From assembly GCF_014203555.1 (NCBI RefSeq), contig NZ_JACHJH010000003.1:129362-193361 (forward strand): a stretch of DNA of 64,000 nucleotides. The letters are read 5' to 3'. The notes beneath the pieces are model-generated. The model worked only from the letters and a program-made list of their open reading frames with translations, made no database searches and had not been told where the DNA came from. Position numbers and translations under genes: made by a program. Within the stretch, counting starts at the first letter, position 1. Each line of letters opens with the position of its first letter. This document shows positions 60,332 through 64,000 of the stretch, in pieces. The stretch is from Streptomyces olivoverticillatus. Lineage in GTDB: Bacteria; Actinomycetota; Actinomycetes; Streptomycetales; Streptomycetaceae.

Positions 60332-60341
60332 TCAAATTTGA
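60332..60341. promoter_or_regulatory. AT-rich palindrome at the SNF2 start
   Basis: TCAAATTTGA is a perfect 10-base palindrome immediately upstream of the SNF2 start codon in the 239-base divergent gap. It may be an operator. The rest of the gap up to 60567 contains a GGGGCA/TGCCCC hairpin (60448-60469) in the desaturase leader. Confidence 0.35.
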
Positions 60342-60567
60342 CTAGTAGTGCTCAGAGCGGCCGAGAGTACAGGACGCGCCTCCCGAACGAAGGCCTTGCG
60401 CATGTGAGCCGCGCCACTTCACCTGCGCAAGGTGGAGGTAACCCCCTGGGGCATCCGGGGCGTTGCCCCCCACCGGTCCGGGTGGTGACTCCATGGCCGC
60501 ACTCCACCCCTCGTCCGTACGTTTCGTGAGGTCCGACACGCGCCACCGCCAAGCCACCGGAGACCCC

Positions 60568-61629
60568 ATGCCCCAGGCCAGTGCCGTCCTCCCGGAGCCC
60601 GTCACAGGCAGCGACTTCGCTCCGCTGCTGCGCCAGGTCCGGGCCGCAGGCCTCCTCGAACGCCGCAGGGGCCGGTACGCCCTCACCGCCACCACCGACC
60701 TGCTCGCCCTCGCCGCCACGGCCACCGCGATCGTGCTCACCGGCGACTCCTGGTGGACCCTGCTGCTCACCCTTCCGGCCGCGGTGTTCTGGGCCCGGAT
60801 CGCCTTCCTCGGACACGACAGCGGACACGCACAGATAGCCGCCACCCGTCGCACGAACCGCGCACTGGGCCTCGTCCACGCCGATCTGCTGCTCGGGATG
60901 AGCTACGGCTGGTGGAACGACAAGCACGTGCGCCACCACGCCAACCCCAACCACGTCGACAAGGACCCCGACGTCGGCGTGGGCGCACTGGTGTGGACCC
61001 AGCGGCAGGCCGCCCGCCGACAGGGGCTCGCCCGGTGGCTCACCCGCAACCAGGCCTGGCTGTTCTTTCCCCTGCTGCTCCTGGAAGGCATCAATCTCAA
61101 GGTCTCCAGCGTCCTCGACCTCAAACGCCGCGACGCACGCGACCGCCGGACCGAAGCCGTACTCCTCGGCGTGCACACCGCCGCATACGCCACCTTGCTG
61201 CTGACGGCCATGTCACCCGGCAAGGCGCTCGCCTTCGCGCTTCTTCACCACGCCCTCTTCGGCCTCCACCTCGGCATGGTCTTCGCCCCCAACCACAAGG
61301 GCATGGAGATGCCGGATCCCGACGGCGAACGCTGGGGACATCTGCGCCGCCAGGTCCTCACCTCGCGCAACGTACACGGCGGGCCGGTCACCGACTGGCT
61401 CATGGGCGGCCTGAACTACCAGATCGAGCACCACCTCTTCCCCAGCATGCCGCGCCCCGTTCTCCGGCTCGCCCGGCCCCTCGTCCGTGCCCATTGCCGG
61501 GCGGCCGGTCTGTCGTACGCTGAAACAGGACTCGTCGACTCCTACCGGCAGGCGCTGCGCCACATGCACGACGTCGGCGCCCCGCTGCGGGCCGAGCGAG
61601 GAAACGGGCACGGCCGCCGGGCGTTGTGA
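60568..61629 (+). CDS. Membrane fatty acid desaturase
   Basis: 353 residues from ATG 60568 (GGAG nearby); an upstream ATG at 60493 would add 25 residues. The three His boxes of membrane desaturases are present: HDSGH (83-87), HVRHH (120-124) and QIEHH near residue 300, with two pairs of membrane helices between. The Gln in the last box is characteristic of front-end/acyl-lipid desaturases. It places a double bond in an acyl chain using di-iron and O2. An electron donor is not encoded nearby. Followed 38 bases later by a small membrane protein gene. Confidence 0.9.
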   Translation: MPQASAVLPEPVTGSDFAPLLRQVRAAGLLERRRGRYALTATTDLLALAATATAIVLTGDSWWTLLLTLPAAVFWARIAFLGHDSGHAQIAATRRTNRALGLVHADLLLGMSYGWWNDKHVRHHANPNHVDKDPDVGVGALVWTQRQAARRQGLARWLTRNQAWLFFPLLLLEGINLKVSSVLDLKRRDARDRRTEAVLLGVHTAAYATLLLTAMSPGKALAFALLHHALFGLHLGMVFAPNHKGMEMPDPDGERWGHLRRQVLTSRNVHGGPVTDWLMGGLNYQIEHHLFPSMPRPVLRLARPLVRAHCRAAGLSYAETGLVDSYRQALRHMHDVGAPLRAERGNGHGRRAL

Positions 61630-61667
61630 ACGCACGGAGCGGCAGCCGTCGCGAAGGAGGCACGGAC

Positions 61668-61850
61668 ATGACCAACCGGACCAAGGTGGCCGTTGGTGGC
61701 GTCGCGGCCGGGGTGATCCTGCTGTGGCTGCTGCCCTTCTGGGCGGCGCTGCTGGTGATCGTCGGGGTACCGGTGGGCGCCTATCTGCTGCTCGACCCCT
61801 CGCAGCGCCGGAGGCTGCGCCGGGTGTCCCGCAAGGAACTGCGGCGTTAG
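61668..61850 (+). CDS. Small membrane protein
   Basis: 60 residues, AAGGAGG ribosome site. Two hydrophobic stretches (VAVGGVAAGVILLWLLPFWAALLVIV and VPVGAYLLL) followed by an Arg-rich tail (SQRRRLRRVSRKELRR). It is 38 bases after the desaturase gene and possibly co-transcribed. Function unknown. Confidence 0.65.
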   Translation: MTNRTKVAVGGVAAGVILLWLLPFWAALLVIVGVPVGAYLLLDPSQRRRLRRVSRKELRR

Positions 61851-61862
61851 TAGCCGACCGCT

Positions 61863-62912
61863 TCAGGAACGGCCAGTGAAGGCGGGCGCGAGCGCCGCCT
61901 TCAGGGCGAGAGCTGGCTTGCCCGACCCGTCGGCCGGTACGGTCCACAGATCGGATCCGTAGTCGCCCGGCAGCGAGTAGACCAGGGTGTGTCCGTCCCG
62001 CCAGACCGCCTGGTCGTCCACGTTCCGCCGCTCTGCCGTGGCGCTCTCGCGCAGGGTGCGCAGATCCAGTACGTACAGCCTCCAGGGCGCATCGGAGGAT
62101 GCGCCCTGGACGCGCTTCTTGTAGGCGATGCGCGTTCCGTCGGGGGAGAGCGAGGGGCATTCGACGTTGGTGTGCAGGGCGTGCAGCGTCCGCGCTTCGC
62201 GGTCGCCGCCCACCAGATACGTCTTCCCGCCGGTGGCGACCGTGGCGTAGAAACGGTTGGCGTCGGCGAAGGTGACGCCCCAGACATTGAGGTCCGACGC
62301 CCGGTGCAGACGGTCGTCGAGGAAGAACCGGTAGGCCTCCAGGTCGCGGTCCAGGGTCCAGGTACGGGTGTCGAGGACCGAGGTGCGGGTGGAGAAGGCG
62401 GTGCCGGCGTAGGAGTCCCCGCTGACGAAGACCGTCCAGGCGACGCTGCGCCCGTCGGGGGAGACGCGGGCCCGGGTGGGGACGCCGGCCAGGTCGTAGT
62501 GGCGCAGCTCCCGCAGGTGGGAGTCGAGGACAGCGGCGCGGTAGGTGTCGCGCAGCCTGCCGTGGACGGCCTGGAGGCAGATGCCGGTCCCGGCTGCCGT
62601 GTGGAAGCGCAGGCAGCGGATGCCCGAGGCCGTCCTCGGGCCGCCGAGATCCGCCGTGGAGACGGAGGTGATCTCGTCCCGGTGCGGACCCCAGGCCATG
62701 TTGCGGAAGACACTGCGGCCCGGGGCGTCGAGGGTGACCGTGCCGGAGCGCACGGGTGGGCCGCCCGCCTGCGCCCGGTCCTTCTCGGCGGCCCGCCCGG
62801 CGGCGTGGAGCGTGGCGGCGGTGGCGAGACCGCTCAGCAGCAGCACTGCGGCGACCAGGACGAGCAGGCGGTTCCTGCGGCTCAGGCGGGCCATGGGCGT
62901 CCGGCTGTTCAA
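61863..62912 (-). CDS. Membrane-anchored TolB-like beta-propeller protein
   Basis: 349 residues from a TTG start at 62910-62912, chosen because AGGAGG stands 7 bases before it and the start overlaps the MFS stop (TTGA); an ATG at 62894 has no ribosome site. Helix RLLVLVAAVLLLSGLATAATL anchors the N terminus. The rest reads as WD40/TolB-type propeller blades (ARVSPDGRSVAWTV, CPSLSPDGTRIAYKK, AVWRDGHTLVYSL). It probably acts outside the membrane. Translational coupling to the MFS transporter suggests a sensing or accessory role for it. Confidence 0.8.
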   Translation of the reverse strand: MNSRTPMARLSRRNRLLVLVAAVLLLSGLATAATLHAAGRAAEKDRAQAGGPPVRSGTVTLDAPGRSVFRNMAWGPHRDEITSVSTADLGGPRTASGIRCLRFHTAAGTGICLQAVHGRLRDTYRAAVLDSHLRELRHYDLAGVPTRARVSPDGRSVAWTVFVSGDSYAGTAFSTRTSVLDTRTWTLDRDLEAYRFFLDDRLHRASDLNVWGVTFADANRFYATVATGGKTYLVGGDREARTLHALHTNVECPSLSPDGTRIAYKKRVQGASSDAPWRLYVLDLRTLRESATAERRNVDDQAVWRDGHTLVYSLPGDYGSDLWTVPADGSGKPALALKAALAPAFTGRS

Positions 62913-64000
62913 CGGGCGTCCTCCTGGGTGGTGTGCGGGGCGGCGGGGCGCAGGAGCGGCACGCTCGCGGCGGCGCAGACGGCCAGACCGGCCGCGGCCG
63001 CGCCCAGGGCCGTGCGGTCTCCCCAGGCGGTCCAGGCGGCGCCGAAGGCGATCGAGCAGACGAAGCGGGCGGTGGCCTGGCCGGTCTGGACGACTGCCAG
63101 CCCGCTGCCCCGGACCGCCTCCGGGACCGCGTCGGCGGTCGCCGCGGCGAGGACTCCGTCGGTGGCGGCGTAGAAGCTGCCGTGCAGCACCAGGACGAGG
63201 CAGGCGAGGGCCGGGGTGCCGCCCGCCGGGACGATGAGGACGCCATAGGCGCCCAGGAGGGCGAGGTGCCCGCAGAGGAACAGCCGTCGCCGCCCGACGC
63301 GGTCCGCAACCGCGCCCAGCGGCAGGGCCAGCAGCAGGAAGGCGGCCGCCGTGCCCAGCGGCAGCAGCGGGAACCACGACTCCGACAGGTGCAGACGGCG
63401 CTGCAAGGTGAGGTACAGGAAGGAGTCGCTGACAGTGGTCAGACCCAGGAGAACGGCACAAGCGGTCAGCCGGCGTACCTCCGGGCGGCGCAGCAGCCCT
63501 CGTACGTGCGTCTCGTGGCGGCTCGTGGGCGCATCGGTGCGCCGGGGGCCGCCGTGGTGCCCGGGTACGAACAGCAGGAGGACGAGGACGCCCAGTGCCG
63601 CCACACAACCGCTGACGGTGAAGACGGCGTCGTAGCCGTCGGCGGCGGCCCGCAGGATCAGGAAGGCGACGAGCGGGCCGAGCAGCGCTCCGGCCGTGTC
63701 CATCGCACGGTGCGCGCCGAAAGCCCGTCCCCTGCCGGCGGGTTCGCTCGCCAGCGATATCAGGGCGTCGCGCGGTGCGGTGCGCAGCCCCTTGCCCGTA
63801 CGGTCGGCGGCCAGCACGGCACCGATCAGCGGGAGGCTGTGCACGAGGAGCAACAGCGGCTTGCACACGGCGGAGAGGCCGTAGCCGACGGTGGCCACGG
63901 CCTTGTGGCTGCCGCCCCGGCGGTCGGAGAGCCGGCCTCCGACGAGGCGCACGAGCGCGCTGGCGCCGTTGTACACCCCGTCCAGCAGGCCGAAGCCGAG
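62909..64000 (-). CDS. MFS transporter (5' end outside the window)
   Basis: At least 363 residues; the frame stays open to the end of the window, so the N terminus is missing. Major facilitator features: GGRLSDRRGGSHK loop between helices 2 and 3, TGKGLRTAPRDALIS, about ten visible helices, and PLGAVADRVGRRRLF as the second-half repeat of the loop motif. A drug or metabolite exporter is likely; the substrate is unknown. The stop overlaps the TTG of the propeller gene. Confidence 0.88.
   Translation of the reverse strand, partial: LGFGLLDGVYNGASALVRLVGGRLSDRRGGSHKAVATVGYGLSAVCKPLLLLVHSLPLIGAVLAADRTGKGLRTAPRDALISLASEPAGRGRAFGAHRAMDTAGALLGPLVAFLILRAAADGYDAVFTVSGCVAALGVLVLLLFVPGHHGGPRRTDAPTSRHETHVRGLLRRPEVRRLTACAVLLGLTTVSDSFLYLTLQRRLHLSESWFPLLPLGTAAAFLLLALPLGAVADRVGRRRLFLCGHLALLGAYGVLIVPAGGTPALACLVLVLHGSFYAATDGVLAAATADAVPEAVRGSGLAVVQTGQATARFVCSIAFGAAWTAWGDRTALGAAAAGLAVCAAASVPLLRPAAPHTTQEDAR

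Overview
The window is high-GC DNA with the codon pattern, short 4-base gene overlaps (ATGA/GTGA) and gene content of a Streptomyces-type actinomycete: an ergothioneine operon, a SARP/NB-ARC/TPR regulator, the LysX lysyl-tRNA synthetase/transferase fusion, family 2B encapsulins, and an ABC sugar importer that has no local ATPase. No tRNA, rRNA, CRISPR array or insertion sequence was recognised. Genus-level placement is inference.

Layout. 0.1-4.5 kb: egtABCD, closed by a perfect hairpin. 4.8-6.3 kb: a DUF4239 membrane protein and a proline-rich exported protein. 6.4-9.6 kb: an AidB-like acyl-CoA dehydrogenase and an enoyl-CoA hydratase, divergent from a PaaX-type repressor, with a PaaX-box-like operator between them. 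9.8-12.5 kb: response regulator, histidine kinase and lipoprotein. 12.6-15.4 kb: a dinucleotide-binding reductase, a MarR regulator and a FUSC-type membrane protein.

15.4-31.4 kb: a steroid C/D-ring (HIP-CoA) degradation locus with the gene content of the mycobacterial KstR2 regulon. It holds a two-subunit acyl-CoA dehydrogenase, hydratase, IpdF, KstR2, FadA6, IpdC, IpdB, IpdA, EchA20 and two SDRs. Each of its two divergent promoters carries the same palindrome (ACCAAACGTTTGTT type). The locus is split by an unrelated block (21.2-25.1 kb): an exported aegerolysin-like protein, a SARP regulator and a secreted bulb-type lectin.

31.4-35.6 kb: an ABC exporter whose ATPase is fused behind an exported alpha/beta hydrolase, then a DUF1697 gene. 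35.6-46.3 kb: a LacI-controlled N-glycan utilisation locus (binding protein, two permeases, GH5-like, GH85 and GH38 enzymes). The likely route is that GH85 releases N-glycans outside the cell, the importer takes them up, and GH38 plus the GH5-like enzyme dismantle them.

46.3-56.5 kb: LysX, a small membrane protein, two tandem family 2B encapsulin shell genes (with cyclic-nucleotide-binding inserts and no visible cargo enzyme), a NAGPA-domain protein, a GDPD-like protein, a small membrane protein and a broken YceI gene. 56.5-60.3 kb: a SWIM protein plus SNF2 helicase pair. 60.6-64 kb: a fatty acid desaturase, a 60-residue membrane protein, a beta-propeller protein and a partial MFS transporter running off the end.
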